DNA of 64,000 nt, taken from the NCBI GenBank assembly GCA_946902875.1, contig OX336340.1, positions 10,989,566 to 11,053,565 on the forward strand. The letters run 5' to 3'. A program made the position numbers and the translations under genes. Origin of the DNA: Nematopogon swammerdamellus. Taxonomy: Eukaryota > Arthropoda > Insecta > Lepidoptera > Adelidae. Shown in pieces: positions 22,400-34,260 of the stretch (its first letter is position 1; every line of letters starts with the position of its first letter). The notes under the pieces are model-generated. The model was not told the DNA's origin. It saw only the letters and a list, made by a program, of their open reading frames with translations, and made no database searches.

Positions 22400-24000
22400 A
22401 ATGTTCCATTTAAAAAAAAAAACAATTGAACTGACTTGGTTACAGCATTACATTATTTTCCCGCCCCGAAGTACCTACATACTCCTTTGAAAACGAGTAA
22501 CCTAATTTTTATTTAAAAGTGACAGCGCTTATGGAGTCCCACCTTTTGTGACCCAGTATATTGCTGCGCAATAAAGTAGATATACATATTTAAATTTTTT
22601 ATTTAATTTGATTAAACCCTTTCCATTAGTACGTACAATGTGGATGCATAGTAAAATTGTCACATAAGGCTGTCCTGTCCTTACGAAATCTATCGAATTT
22701 TGCACTAAAATTAAAGTGTTATGTTTATCATTATTATTTAGTTTCTTTGGTCCCTTGCAAAGATTTATGAAATCAATTATGTATGTCTACAGATTATAAT
22801 GGAAGAAAATAATTTGTTAAAATTCTCAGGTGTCTGTACATACACACAGCAAATATAATACAAATAAGCAATCATACATTCAGATAATTATTTTGAATCA
22901 AGAGTATTAGATAAGGTTTGAAGATTAAATAATTATTTTTTTTAATTGTGACTTCTTATTAAATAAAGAATATATATTTGTCCTAGATTAAATTAATTAT
23001 TGTTTTATAAAAACTTTTATTATTCAATAAAAACATATTATTTGTTGATGCAATAAGAATGATAGTGACTTTTGGCCAGTTTTACAGATGATTTTGCTCC
23101 TCGATATAATCGGTATTTATTAGTTAGTTTTAGCATTTAGTCTTATTCTAGCATTAGATATAAATACTTTATTGATCCAAAAACATTGAACAGAAACAAG
23201 ATTCAGATTCAGGTATTTATTTCGCCATATAGAACACACAACATTAACAATATTTCATTGAAACATATGCATATTCAGTATGGATCGTCATAATTTTTTT
23301 ATCATGTCCCGTTCAGCAATGCAATCTATAAGGAAGAACCGGGTAAGAAACCTTATAGAGTTTTTTTAATATACCTCTTACTAAGTTTTCATTACGTTAA
23401 ATGTAACATAATATGTCTAAGCAAAAAATTAAAAATATTAAGTCAAGAATAAAGGATATATTTATAAAAAAAGATAATAAAATACAAGGAACATAGGGAT
23501 CAATCAAGTTATTAAAAAAAATTTAATTTATCCATATAAACAATAATATGAATCATCAGTAAGCAGAATATTTATTTACAGTAAGAAAAAAATTAACTTA
23601 AAATTGATTGTCTAAGAGAAATATTGTCAAGCTCGATATATAATTTACACGAGGCGGACTTAACCGTACAGGAATCTCTTTCAGTTAACCTTTGGATATT
23701 TGTCCTATGTTGTGAAATAGAAGTATGTAATAAGAAGTTTAATAAGCGAAAACACTATTTACCTACATAGTTAAGTTTGAATGTTTTTATAAAAAAAAAA
23801 GCTATAAAAGTATTATTGCCAAATAAATAAAATACTCACACAATGTATTTTGTTTTATTAACTAATTTATAAACTGATAAGTGCAGCACGTGTGTACATT
23901 AATATAGTAGAGTTTACAGTCAGAATAATTTTTTTATATCTCCTATTTTTCTTGCTGATTCATCGGTCTCTGTTGAGACATTCTATGTCAGTTTTTGACT
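22400..24000. other. Intergenic, AT-rich, no gene seen
   Basis: Low-complexity AT-rich DNA with many TAA/TTA stops in all frames. No repeat family recognised. Confidence 0.5.
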
Positions 24001-24001
24001 T

Positions 24002-24631
24002 TTGTATTTGGGCTTGAGGGATGTGAATCCACTGACGCACCTCTATAAAGCGGAAGTTCGCCCGGTGATGGAGTATTGCAGTCATCTGTGGGAAGGATCC
24101 CCCCTTTACCTGTTGGCCTCCTTGGACTCTATCCAGCGCCGCGCTATCCGACTAATTGGTGATCCCAAGCTCACGGAGGGACTTGAATCATTGCAACACA
24201 GGCGAACAATTGGTTCCCTTAGCCTGTTTTATAGGTACTACCATCGCCGATGTTCCGAAGAACTGGCCTCCCTCATCCCTCCTGCCCCGATCCGTATTCG
24301 TCACACCCGCCGGACTCGCTCGGAACATCCATATGTTGTTGACACACAACTTCTGAGAACGCATCGCTTTTCGAAATCGTTCCTATGTCGTACGGCGAAA
24401 ATATGGAACGGTCTTCCGGCGAGTGTGTTCCCCACCACCTATAACCTGGGAATCTTCAAAAGGCGTGTTAATAAATTAGACAACAACCTCTTTGTCCGCC
24501 TTGTAGCTGGCATGGCGCCTCTCTGAGCGTGGTTTCGCGAGGAGTGGGGTTTATTGGCTGTGTCTTAATCGTTCTTTGAACTTTTGGGCACAGCCACCCG
24601 TGCCGGTAGTCTATAAAAAAAAAAAAAATAA
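24002..24631 (+). pseudogene. CR1-like non-LTR retrotransposon, RT C-terminus with 3' UTR and A-tail
   Basis: An uninterrupted 174-codon frame (24002-24526) encodes VRPVMEYCSHLWEGSPLYLL, LDSIQRRAIRLIGDPKLTEG, LSLFYRYYH, LRTHRFSKSFLCRTAKIWNG, LP and NLGIFKRRVNKL. This is the post-catalytic region of CR1/jockey-type reverse transcriptases; the catalytic palm is absent, so the copy is 5'-truncated at about 24000. The 3' UTR (GCACAGCCACCCGTGCCGG) and an A-run at 24613-24627 complete the insertion. The frame is intact over its whole length, so this is a younger copy than the one at 7237-7790. Confidence 0.9.
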
Positions 24632-25013
24632 GAATGTGTGTGCTTGCGGCTAGTTTGAAAAATATCCTTGATTTCTAAATTGATTGATAACCAAATCTGG
24701 AGGCACGGGAGAGCCCCCAGATCGATTGACAGACACAAGTCCATTTATTATTCTAGTAGGTACTTTTAAACAATTGTACGATTGTTTGGGCGGTCAGCTT
24801 TCTTTCGAAAACTATGTTATTTATGATACATAAGAGAACTTTAAAGTATACTTAGTGCAACAAGAAATCAATTAACATAAGAGCGTACGATTTATTGGTG
24901 TTCCAAAAACGATTTTTTACTCGAATGTAGTCCGCCGTCGTGGCATCGTGTGGCATGAAGTGTTATATTATATATTCGTTTATTTACACATTTTTTCTTT
25001 TTTTATATTAATT

Positions 25014-25361
25014 TTACAAATAAAACCTAAATCTAAAATTAATACAAAATAACAAAATGGAATTTCCACCACCGGCGGCAGGGCGAACCCAGGCTACCGA
25101 TGGTCGGACCCGAGAGAGAGAAACCTCCGGACAATTCGAGCGGTGTCGAGCAAGACCGCCTTCTGCATCTGACCCTTGATCCAAGCAAGTGGCTCTAGCG
25201 AGAGCCTCTTGAGATGATGGTCGAGGCTCTTCGCTATCAGCCCATGCGCAGACACGACTATGGGCACAACAATCGTCGAGTCCACGGGCCACATGTCGGT
25301 AACCTCGTGAGACAGATCGATGTATTTTAACATCTTGTCTTTTTCTGCCTTCACAGGGCAT
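25014..25361 (-). pseudogene. Non-LTR retrotransposon RT C-terminal fragment
   Basis: Minus-strand frame 25354-25094 encodes KYIDLSHEVTDMWPVDS, then VVPIVVSAHGLIAKSLDHHL, MQKAVLLDTARIVRRFLSL. This pattern (D-A/S-E--R/DMW, VPIV-GA-G, QKAVLLGTARIVRKVL) is the conserved C-terminus of a family of endonuclease/RT non-LTR elements; I cannot separate R2-like from other clades by eye. It is 5'-truncated, and the AT-rich tail at 24965-25060 is shared with 17050-17140. Confidence 0.75.
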
Positions 25362-26164
25362 ATTATATTATTATTAGTGTTATATTATTATTAAATGTGA
25401 TATATATCCAATAGATATATCCATGAAATTATAACATCGTGACATCTATTGAGAAATAACTGAACTGAATTTTGAAATTGAAATACCTATAAATTATGGT
25501 TGTTTTGTTGAGAATCAGCTCAATTTGAAGCGCCATCTACTGTGAACATTTTGAATTTGCACAATGCCACATCGGCACCTGGGTGGGACTGGCTTATCAC
25601 GCACGACGACTCACCATGACGAACGCGACGCGTTGTGTTGTGTGTGCTTGTGCGAAACTGTATTGTAGTTTTGTACTCGTGGTCTTCACTTTGTTTTTTA
25701 TGTAAGCAATAGATGGCGCTTTGTGTGTTCAGGTTCAATATGCTCACCAATGTAATGATAACCGTTATTTGAATATAGGTACTACCTGACGAAAATAAAA
25801 GTTGACAAATTAATCATAGCTCGGTTTATTTACATGATAGTTGACATGATACAGATAGTTAAAGTTTCAATAATTCATACGTTGAGTACCTAATTAAATT
25901 TAAATTAAGCCAAATATCTAATATTTCAGTTCATCCGAATATGCTAACATTAACACTTAACGCTTATTTATCGAATAAAGCACCTTTATTTACATAAAAT
26001 ATAAAAAAGTAATACTAATAACTAAAGAAATAAACCTACCTAACAAACATCAAAACTATCAAAAGGGGCATTTTCAAATGTTCCTAGAACACATGCTGCA
26101 TTACCCCGCTGGATGGCAAGGCTTACCCTTTGAATGATTATATCATATGGAGCGGTCAAGTTAT

Positions 26165-26590
26165 ATAAGGGCGGCGGGTGGCCGTGTGGTTTGAGCATCG
26201 GCTTTTCATGCGAGAGGTCCGAGGTTCGAACCCGATCGCCGTGTACCAATGAGTTTTTTCTGACGAAAAAAATTATGTGCATACCTACACCTGCTGCTTC
26301 ACCGTTCGGAACCGGTGTAAAACTGTATTCCCTTCCCTTGCCTGCCCCTTACTAGGTGGTAGACTCAAATTGTAGCCGACTGGATTGGTACAACCGTACT
26401 GGATGTAGGATGGCCGCATAGCAGCCTCGGTTGTGTTCTCCTCTAGTAGTATAGCCAGCTATCCAGGGAAGTCTCCGGTATGACCCTTACCTTCTCGGAG
26501 GTGATATTGGCTGGTCGGAGCACGTGCTTTGGCTCCTCTGATTCAGCCACACCCATACCGGATTACATAAAAAATAAATTTTAGAAAAAA
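26165..26590 (+). mobile_element. tRNA-derived SINE
   Basis: Head GGTGGCCGTGTGGTTTGAGC (box A-like TGGCCGTGTGG) and GAGGTTCGAACCCGATCGCC (a perfect box B, GGTTCGAACCC) with tRNA-like spacing, so an RNA polymerase III promoter is visible. Body contains ACCGTTCGGAACCGGTGTAA, TACTAGGTGGTAGACTC and GTAGCCGACTGGATTGGTAC; the end is AT-rich. The head has the leucine/serine type D-arm spacing, but the parental tRNA is not assigned. Confidence 0.85.
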
Positions 26591-27375
26591 AATCGTTCTC
26601 GTTCTTGAAGACCCTCCGTCCGATGAACGCTAGGACGTTTGCGTAACCGAAATTACACGAAAGAATCTTCAATGCATTGTCCCTAACTTTGCACGTTATT
26701 GGTTAAATTAACATAGGAAATATTATGGAGCTTGAACTAACGAAAACCGAATGTCCAAATTACTGACTCAGAAGATGTACTGGATACTGTGTACCTACAT
26801 AGTTATAGGCAAGCCTCCGGCGAAATGTAATTTACGCAAATAATGTTTTATGGTTTTTCGTATTTTAATTAATAATATGTTATTTATTGCTTATTACATG
26901 TGCAATGTTGGTGTTATATGATGGCATGAGTATTTGCTGTTGGCGTCTGGCAACACGTTTAATAATTTTAGAAATGTGGCAATAGATACAAGAATGTATT
27001 GCGATGACTTATGCGAAAATAACTTATTGATGTCTAATAAATAGTATTATTACTGTGGTATTATTCTGGTTCAGGATACGGCGCGGTTGCAGCACAACAA
27101 GTCGTACATAATTCTTCAGTTAGATTCTAAAAATGTGTTACTCTATTGCAAATTCGCTTGATGAAATTCGAAAGGACAAAGTAAGTCATATTTGTATGGG
27201 TTGACTGCTCTCACAATTAGAGCCACTGCTCAGTGCCCCAAGTAGATAGCGTATATTATTCTAAAACGATCGCAAAGAGTTGCTGAATATAATGAAATCA
27301 CCTTGTGATTTTATCTAAGTTTTCAGTAATTCTAAACGCATTTTAAAGTAAATCGCCAACATCAACTGAACTGTA

Positions 27376-27690
27376 CCGTGTGGGGCCGGTACTTTAAAAG
27401 AATAGCCCCACTGCATCTCTCCCCGTGTATATCGTAAAAGGCGACTAAGGAATATGACTCCCTTCTTATATTACTAGGTGGTAGGGTTTAATCCGCCCGG
27501 GCCGCACTAAATGAAAGGTCGGTCGAAACGGCTATGTAAATAGTTTGTGTTTTCCGTCCAGTTCAGTGTAGCCGGCACGACCGAAGGGAAGTACTGACGT
27601 GGCACCAAGTTCACCCGGTGTTATGGGCTGACATCACGGGTGTTGTAGGTGATGTAGCCAACCGTGTCAGTTTCCATAAAAAAAAAAATA
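27376..27690 (+). mobile_element. SINE, GGCCGGTAC head, near full length
   Basis: GTGTGGGGCCGGTACTTTAA, CCCACTGCATCTCTCCCCGT, CGTAAAAGGCGACTAAGGAA, then the shared body ACTAGGTGGTAGGGTTTAAT, GTCGAAACGGCTATGTAAAT, the tail GATGTAGCCAACCGTGTCAG and an A-rich tract. A hairpin element sits in or directly after the A-tract. Confidence 0.88.
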
Positions 27691-27700
27691 AAAAAAAAAA

Positions 27701-27832
27701 ATTCGCATCGGGCTGTAGAAAGAGACCACCGATTGTATAGCGTCGTCCATCTCGCCCAGAGACGTGGGAGTTAATGCGATAGGGACGACGCTCTACAACC
27801 GGATTGTCTCTTTCTAAAGCCCGATGCGCATT
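27701..27832. repeat. Imperfect inverted repeat inserted at a SINE A-tail
   Basis: CGCATCGGGCTGTAGAAAGA, GACCACCGATTGTATAGCGT, CGTCCATC pairs with the complement of GATAGGGACGACGCTCTACA, ACCGGATTGTCTCTTTCTAA, AGCCCGATGCGC, leaving a loop of about 25 bases. The 132 bp size and near-palindromic shape fit a mini-MITE. Confidence 0.75.
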
Positions 27833-28302
27833 ATTTACTGCCGCGTACAGTACTTTATTGTATAACAGACCTCGCACGAGTCGACCCCGATGCGCAGGCG
27901 CGTGCGACGTGCTGTGGGAACCAATTGAGATAATTATCGATTCTTCTATTATTTGTGTAAACGCAAACTGAAATTAAGTACATGACGATTCCATCAAGCT
28001 TTGAGAATCTTCCGTTCAGTATTAGGCGTAAACTAACAGGATCTATATGAACGTAACCTACGGACGTATGTATGTACGGTTTTAATATTATTTATTGAAA
28101 AGAAATTAAAATTACACTTTACGAACAATTAAAAAAGTTACAAAGGGGGGACTTATTGTCTAATATATTAAAAAGCAGGGTCTTCCAAATGACCTATTTA
28201 ATGTAAGATCTTGTATACCTTTTCAAAAACAATTTAAATTTTTTTTAATGGATTGTGTTCCTGAGGTCGAGGTTGAATACTAAGTCAATTTCAGCGCTGA
28301 AT

Positions 28303-28570
28303 TTTTTGACGTGATGACGTCACGTCTTATAAATTGATGAGCACCGGCTGCACGCACGAAAGCGTGTAGCGTTGATATTCAAAGTTACCATGGAAACGTC
28401 TTAAGAAGTAAAACTGTCAAGATCAGACAACAGAAGTTTTGATGGCCAGTCACAAGATGATTAATCTTTCTACTGGAAATAGAAATTACTGATCTTTGAT
28501 CTATGTACTACGATTATTCCACGTCATCACGTAAAACTATCGTCCGTAAACCGACTTTACAGACAACCAA
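28303..28570 (-). repeat. Dispersed repeat, partner of 6451-6785
   Basis: Reverse-complement copy of the 6451 repeat, ending (plus view) CGTCCGTAAACCGACTTTAC, AGACAACCAA. Aligns across nearly its whole length. Confidence 0.75.
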
Positions 28571-28574
28571 TTTT

Positions 28575-28660
28575 TTTATAGAAAGCGCGACATGTGGCGA
28601 CAATCCATCCATAAGGTGTCTAACGATGCCCATGAATATTCGGTCCAATGGCGTTATAAA
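28575..28660 (-). mobile_element. LINE 3' end relic (FKRGVNRHL tail family), reversed
   Basis: On the minus strand ATAACGCCATTGGACCGA, GGCATCGTTAGACACCTTAT, GGATGGATTGTCGCCACATG, CGCTTTC, then an A-run (T-run at 28570 in plus view). Directly adjacent to the 28303 repeat, so both could belong to one longer insertion. Confidence 0.6.
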
Positions 28661-28899
28661 ATTAATGTGGCTATAATGACTCAGTGGAAAGTTCATTCAG
28701 TTCACAGTACCTTCCTCGCCGTCAGCCCGTACGACACCACTAAACAAAACAAACAAAAAACAAAAATCGTGGGCTCGACGAACTTCTCTGTTAACTCTAA
28801 AATGCAACTGAGCTTAAAGTGAGTTCCTTAGCTGTGAATAATAGTGTCAGTTATGCAGTCTCAAAGTTTCAACATCCAATAAAGAACCAGCAATAATAC

Positions 28900-29960
28900 T
28901 TTAAACTACGTGTAAGTAAAGTGTTCATCTTCGATTGTAACACACCGGATGAGGTTACACGGTGCCCTCGGGAAATATGACGTACGATAAACAATACAAG
29001 AATGTATGTAAGTAATAAATAAAGTACAATAAGTTGAATCTATAAGACAAGATTTACCCGCCGAACCTTATCATAGTTATTACTACGAATAGGAATCAAC
29101 ATCAACATTATGACGAGCGAGCGCGAATACGACAGGATTGCAAATGTTTCAGGCCTTGTTCAGGTTCTTATCTTTCAGGCAAAATAATTCTAAATGATAC
29201 ACAAGGCTTCGTTGAACAGATGAAAGTTAATTTAAATGTGTGTGCGTAAATTACAAATATGTAGTATGCCTTTGTAGCACTGTGTTAACACAAGTCATAT
29301 GGACTCAAATATGTATATTTTGCGCGTTTTATGTTGGATGAAGTAAATTGGAGAGGTCAATAGTACGTTGACTTGGTTCTAGTATGGACACTGGACAGTG
29401 GACAGTGTCGTCGGTAGGTTGGCGCGACTTCAAAGTAATAATAACAGTTCTCAATCTTTTAAAATTTTATTTCTGATTGAATTTTATTTAAATGTTGCCT
29501 ACATTTTCATCTGATTTTATCTTCTTTCATTTCTTCTGTGATGCAATTTAAATTTTTTTTACTAGTTTGGACATTTTTTTACGTACTTTATATTTATTCA
29601 CTGCATGTAATTATATAGGTAATGAGTAAATTACAAACTAAATTGGAAACAAAATTAACTACTAATTAAAATTAATTAAAACTAAAAATTAAATAAAATT
29701 GTAATTTAAAGTATTGATATATTGTTATTGTTCAAGGCAATTATTTACTTTTCAAGTGTTTGAAATTATATAATATTTACAAGCAATTAAATTTAAATTA
29801 TTAAATAAACTAAAACTACTGTTGATATTGTTATATTAGATTATGTTATATTCTGTTAATTTTATTGATTCATTTATTTAATTAGTTTCTTATTATAATT
29901 ATTAAAACTACAACTAAAGTCTAAAATAACAAGTCATACCAAGAAATATTGAAAATACAA
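28900..29960. other. Intergenic, AT-rich, no gene seen
   Basis: No frame with coding character. Contains ACTGGACAGTGGACAGTG near 29390 and long AT-rich stretches after 29460. Confidence 0.45.
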
Positions 29961-29964
29961 TAAT

Positions 29965-30240
29965 AATAATCCGGCGGATACGGAGCTCTCCGAGATGGGG
30001 GTGGTGGTGGCCTACGTGTCTAGTACCACCACCTATCGCTCGTAGCTTGCCTCGCGTCGTCCCGGAGAGCTCCGTAGCCACGGCCTGCACCCGCCGGCGT
30101 GCTTGGAGGCTTGTCTCCCGCCGCCGGCGGTATTACCGTATTTAATTTTTATATTAATTTTGTGTATTTTTATTACTTTTTTGTATAATATATATAAAAT
30201 TAATGTAAAATTTTCAATATGTGAAATAAAGGATAGATAT
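29965..30240 (-). repeat. GC-core dispersed repeat, partner of 15720-15965
   Basis: Plus view: GGTGGTGGTGGCCTACGTGT, GTACCACCACCTATCGCTCG, CGGAGAGCTCCGTAGCCACG, CCGCCGCCGGCGGTATTACC then an AT-rich tail reaching TGTGAAATAAAGGATAGATA. The minus-strand open frame that crosses this core has no recognised domain. Confidence 0.7.
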
Positions 30241-30269
30241 AATAATCTAAATAAATACACAATTAAATA

Positions 30270-30770
30270 AATAAAAACTTTTACGGGAAACCCCCGAAGA
30301 CGCCACACGAGCATCTCGCCGGCAGCAAGTCTAAATGTAAAATCTCGTGCATCGCAGTCGCTGCGGGGAAGGTGCCCACGACGACACTGCTGACCGAGCT
30401 CCCCCTCACAAGGGGCAAGGCAAATTTTTTTGTGAGGTAGGAACTGGCACCGACGGCTCTCTCCGGAAATTTCCCGTAAAAATTCTCCCAACTTTCTCTC
30501 TAAAAATTTTGCCTCGGCACACAAAAACTGCAAAAACGGTAATATATAATTTTGAACATTTGCCTGTATTTGTTATGTTTAGTTAGAGACAGCAACCAAC
30601 TCAGCAGCGGATGCGGACGCAGCATGACGTGGCTGTCGACTCCACGTATGCATTAGCGAGGGTGTCGACACACGTCGCTTCCCAAACGGAGGCCTGTCCC
30701 TGCGACCAAGTCCCGCCTGAGCCGTCTCTCTCGTCTCTGCTCAGAGTTGGCTTTTCTTGTAATTTAATTT
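30270..30770. other. GC-rich segment of unknown origin, probably repeat-derived
   Basis: Two blocks (30290-30500 and 30600-30750) are much richer in G+C than the surroundings. A 166-codon minus-strand frame (30533-30033) runs from the first block into the 29965 repeat, so it is unlikely to be a real gene. The adjacent AT-rich tail and repeat suggest transposon origin. Confidence 0.4.
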
Positions 30771-31106
30771 AATTTTACATTTTAATTCTGAATTTTGTAA
30801 ACTATGATATTATGTATTTTGTATGTGTTTGCATATAATCGATGAAAGAAGATTTTTACTATATATATTTTTTTTACTATGAACTCTTTGGTACGCGCAT
30901 ACTAACGAACACTCGACACTCTCTGTCGTAGTGTGGCGTTGACGCGACCTTACTGATATTAGATCAAACCCGAGTTTGGAACGATGACATTAAAAAGTAT
31001 GGGAATAGAGCGACCTTTAGCAGTGACAAATCATAGAGACGTTGTTATTGCATTCGTCGCGAGCACTCGGCCAGCGCAGCGGTGGTGTCAGCGTGTTGGT
31101 GTGACG

Positions 31107-31440
31107 AGTGTGACGGACTATCTTAGTATCTAAGGCGATTATAGCCATCGAAAATTGAAAACTTAAAATAAAAGACGCTCTGGTTTCCGTACCCCGTACG
31201 GAAGCCTATTAATAAGCCTTCAACGTCTGTCTGTCTTGTCCGTCCGTCCGTCCGATGGGTGCCGAGTGTGACGGACTCTATCTGACGATGCATCTAAGGC
31301 GATAATATCCATCAAAGATTGAAAACTTAAAATAAAAGACGCTCTGGTTTCCGTACCCCGTACGGAAGCCTATTACTAAGCCTACAACGTCTGTTTGTCC
31401 GTCCGTCCGTCCGACGGTTGTATCTTTGGAACCATAATAG
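31107..31440 (+). repeat. Tandem duplication, about 160 bp unit, with CCGT microsatellite
   Basis: GTGTGACGGACT, ATCTAAGGCGAT, GAAAACTTAAAATAAAAGAC, GCTCTGGTTTCCGTACCCCG, TACGGAAGCCTATTA and GTCCGTCCGTCCG occur twice, starting at about 31107 and 31266. The unit's end (TTCCGTACCCCGTACGG with CCGT repeats) is the tail of the dispersed family also seen at 48358 and 51300. Confidence 0.8.
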
Positions 31441-31740
31441 CTAGCCGGTTGAAATTTTCACAGAATATATGTTATTTTGGCGGATATATAATAAATCTAT
31501 AATAAAAGAAAATTAAAAGTAAAAAATTTAGAGCCAATACAAGAAGCGCGTTTTTTAAACGTTTTCTTTTTGTGGTGCGGAAAGCTCGGTGTGAGCTTAC
31601 GAACTGCTTGCTTGCACGGCCCCGTAACAGGCAGACAGACAGACAACGGAGGCTCACCATAAGAATCCCTTCCTGCCCCCTTTGATACGGAACTCTCAAA
31701 GCAGAGTTCTATAGAAGTATATCATTTATTGCTACGTTCG

Positions 31741-33000
31741 AAACCTCTAAAGTCTAACCGATTGACCAGGTACTAATTTTGAATTTATTTACAAGCTCCA
31801 TGCGCCGGGAGTCGGTACCTATTACTAGTTTAACTATTTCTCGTAGGTTCAATAATTGATTATTGATTTTATAATTGCAGTAGGTTGGGACTTAGTTTAT
31901 GAACAATGGAAATGTCTGCCAGTGTAGTGGAAGCTCGCGTGTACCGTTACTAAGGAATTAACATTCTCTATTAAATTTATATTCGATAAAAACAACATGT
32001 CATTATGTTTGGCTACTGGCTAATAAGAGTTAGGTATGTAATAATAGTTGATGTGCTTTGTTTATGAAATATAAATAGTATCTACTTTTTTAATGGTAAA
32101 TATTATTTAACCCAACTTAACTTTATTTTATTATACCAGCTTGTTTTATTGAAAGCGTGACATATGCCGCTGCCGAGCCACCCACAAAAAAAAGAATGTA
32201 TTTATTTTATGGTTATTCTTTGTAAGTTATGATAGAAACATTTGAAGTTATGTGTGTTTTCTAATGAAATAATATTGAAGGAATAAATTTTCAAGTAAAG
32301 ACAATGTGATAAAATATATGGCATTTTTCTTGTCACTAGTACGCAATATCGTGCTATAATATTGTTAGATGGGCCAGTTAACGAGTTGAGTATGTTCTTA
32401 TGAACAACTTCCGCATTTTAACAAAGCGTGGAGGCTTCTCCGCGAGACCTAGATACCTCAAGGTGAGGTCGAGTCGGCTAGAGAACATCTTGTAAACGTC
32501 TCTTTGATAAATGTTAACCAGTCGATCGTGAACAGATACACTGTCTGAACCGGAGCTGAAGTTTTATTTAGTAACGGTTGTTGCCATTTTGTTTCTTCCA
32601 TAATGTAATATCCACGGAAATAATATTTATTATTTACTTATGTGACAAACAATGGAACCATTTTAATGTTCCGTAACAAAATTGGAAAAACAGAAAACTG
32701 ATGGCCTCACTCCGCACCGGTGCCGGTCGATAGTGCATCTGTCTTGTCTGTTTGTCAGTCATTAGCTCCGCCAAAAGATATAATAATAAAGGACTTGAAA
32801 CTTTAGACTTGAAAATTTGATCGGAAATGAACAGAAAGCATTGTGATCGAAGCAGAAAGCTTTCAGAGCGCTTAAAAACTATTACATTTCATACCACTTA
32901 GTATATGGGAAGGGCGGACGTATTGCCTTAGGAAATATCTCCTAGTCAACCCGGTGATCCTACAGTTTTACATGAAATACTAATCGTGGAGCCACTGGTG
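31741..33000. other. Intergenic, no gene seen
   Basis: AT-rich with no supportable frame. A trace of the LINE tail family in reverse (TGAAAGCGTGACATATGCCG) sits at about 32150. Confidence 0.45.
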
Positions 33001-33009
33001 AAGGAATGG

Positions 33010-33125
33010 ACGTAACTTTTTTTCAATTGAGAAAAAAAACTCATTGGTCGACCGCCGACCGGCTTCGAACCTTAAACCTCTCGCAAGAGAAGCAGCAACC
33101 AGAGCGCTCGGCCATCAGCCGCCGA
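33010..33125 (-). mobile_element. tRNA-derived SINE head fragment
   Basis: On the minus strand TCGGCGGCTGATGGCCGAGC, GCTCTGG then AGGTTTAAGGTTCGAAGCCG. These are a box A-like TGGCCGAGCG and a box B-like GGTTCGAAGCC, followed by CCAATGAGTTTTTT as in the 26165 copy. Same SINE superfamily as 26165, truncated. Confidence 0.75.
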
Positions 33126-34111
33126 ATAGATTTATTAATTATGTACGTTAATAACTTTATTACTATTAATATAGTTATGTTATTAATTCATATGTTAATT
33201 TATTTAGCAACCTCGCTTAGTACTTGATGACTAGTGTAAATGATCCATAATATTCTTGCTTGGCAGAAATCTAATTTACTTATTAACATTGAAATAAACG
33301 TAAACTTATGTAGACGCTGCCTGTCTTGTATTTAGTATATATAAAAAATATAATGTGTTTGGTCATAATCAATAAAGGTCTCTTATTAATAGGTATACAA
33401 GAAATAAAGGGAAGACTGTTTGACCTTCAACTTTATTAGTACTTTGCTCTCACATGTAGATACATTTCTCTTCAAGAAATAAAAATTTGTTGCGAAGATT
33501 ATTCTCATCACGGCACCTTACATGTAGTAACGATTTAATATGTTTTTCAGTACCTAGGTGTAGTGTTGATAACGAGGTACATGATTAGATCTAAACTTAT
33601 CCGTTATTGAAATTTGCATTTCAAGGTGGCAGTATGGATAATCTTGTTTATTATATTGGCAACATGCTTATTTTGGCGCCCTGCGTGACGTCACTGTTTT
33701 TCTGTGCGCCATGTTGCATGCGCCGACTACCTGTCTTGTTCTGTTGTCTGTCATCGACCATCGTGTGTGCATTGTAAATAAAAACGCTCCTTGAATATAA
33801 TAAAAAAAAGTTTAATTTTTATCCGCCCGCACGCCCGCACCCACCTTATTGTCCAGTAATTCAATCTAGAATAATTATTGTTTATTATCGTTAAACAATA
33901 ATTACCACTTAGTGCTAAGAAATGCTTTATTATTGAAATTCGGTTTGAAAAAAAAATGGAGACTATTCTCTGTGGGAACCTGAGCTACCTCCATGCGTAA
34001 TCTCAGAACCAGAAGTTGCCAGATTACTTCTCATTCTGATGCGTATTAAGGGACAGATGACATGCGCCCTTTTAAATTTTAAAATAGATTTAATATATTT
34101 TCCCCTAAGCA

Positions 34112-34260
34112 CAGTCCCGGGTCCTTCAAGAGGGGTGTGAATAGGCATCTATCAGGCCTGCATGGCATCGCAACCCCCGCATACGACCGAATGTCCACGG
34201 GCGTCGTTAGACACCTAATGGGTGGCTTGGCGCCACATGTCGCGCTTTCAATAAAAAAAG
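34112..34260 (+). mobile_element. LINE 3' end relic (FKRGVNRHL tail family), copy 3
   Basis: TCCCGGGTCCTTCAAGAGGG, GTGAATAGGCATCTATCAGG, CGCATACGACCGAATGTCCA, GGCGCCACATGTCGCGCTTT, CAATAAAAAA. It is the cleanest copy of the family in the window. Confidence 0.75.

Noticed and set aside
26165..26250. A functional tRNA gene
   Set aside because: Boxes A and B are present but no closed acceptor stem is seen and the sequence continues into a SINE body.
30033..30533. 166-codon minus-strand frame
   Set aside because: It crosses from a GC-rich block into the 29965 dispersed repeat and its AT-rich tail; no domain and no splice logic.
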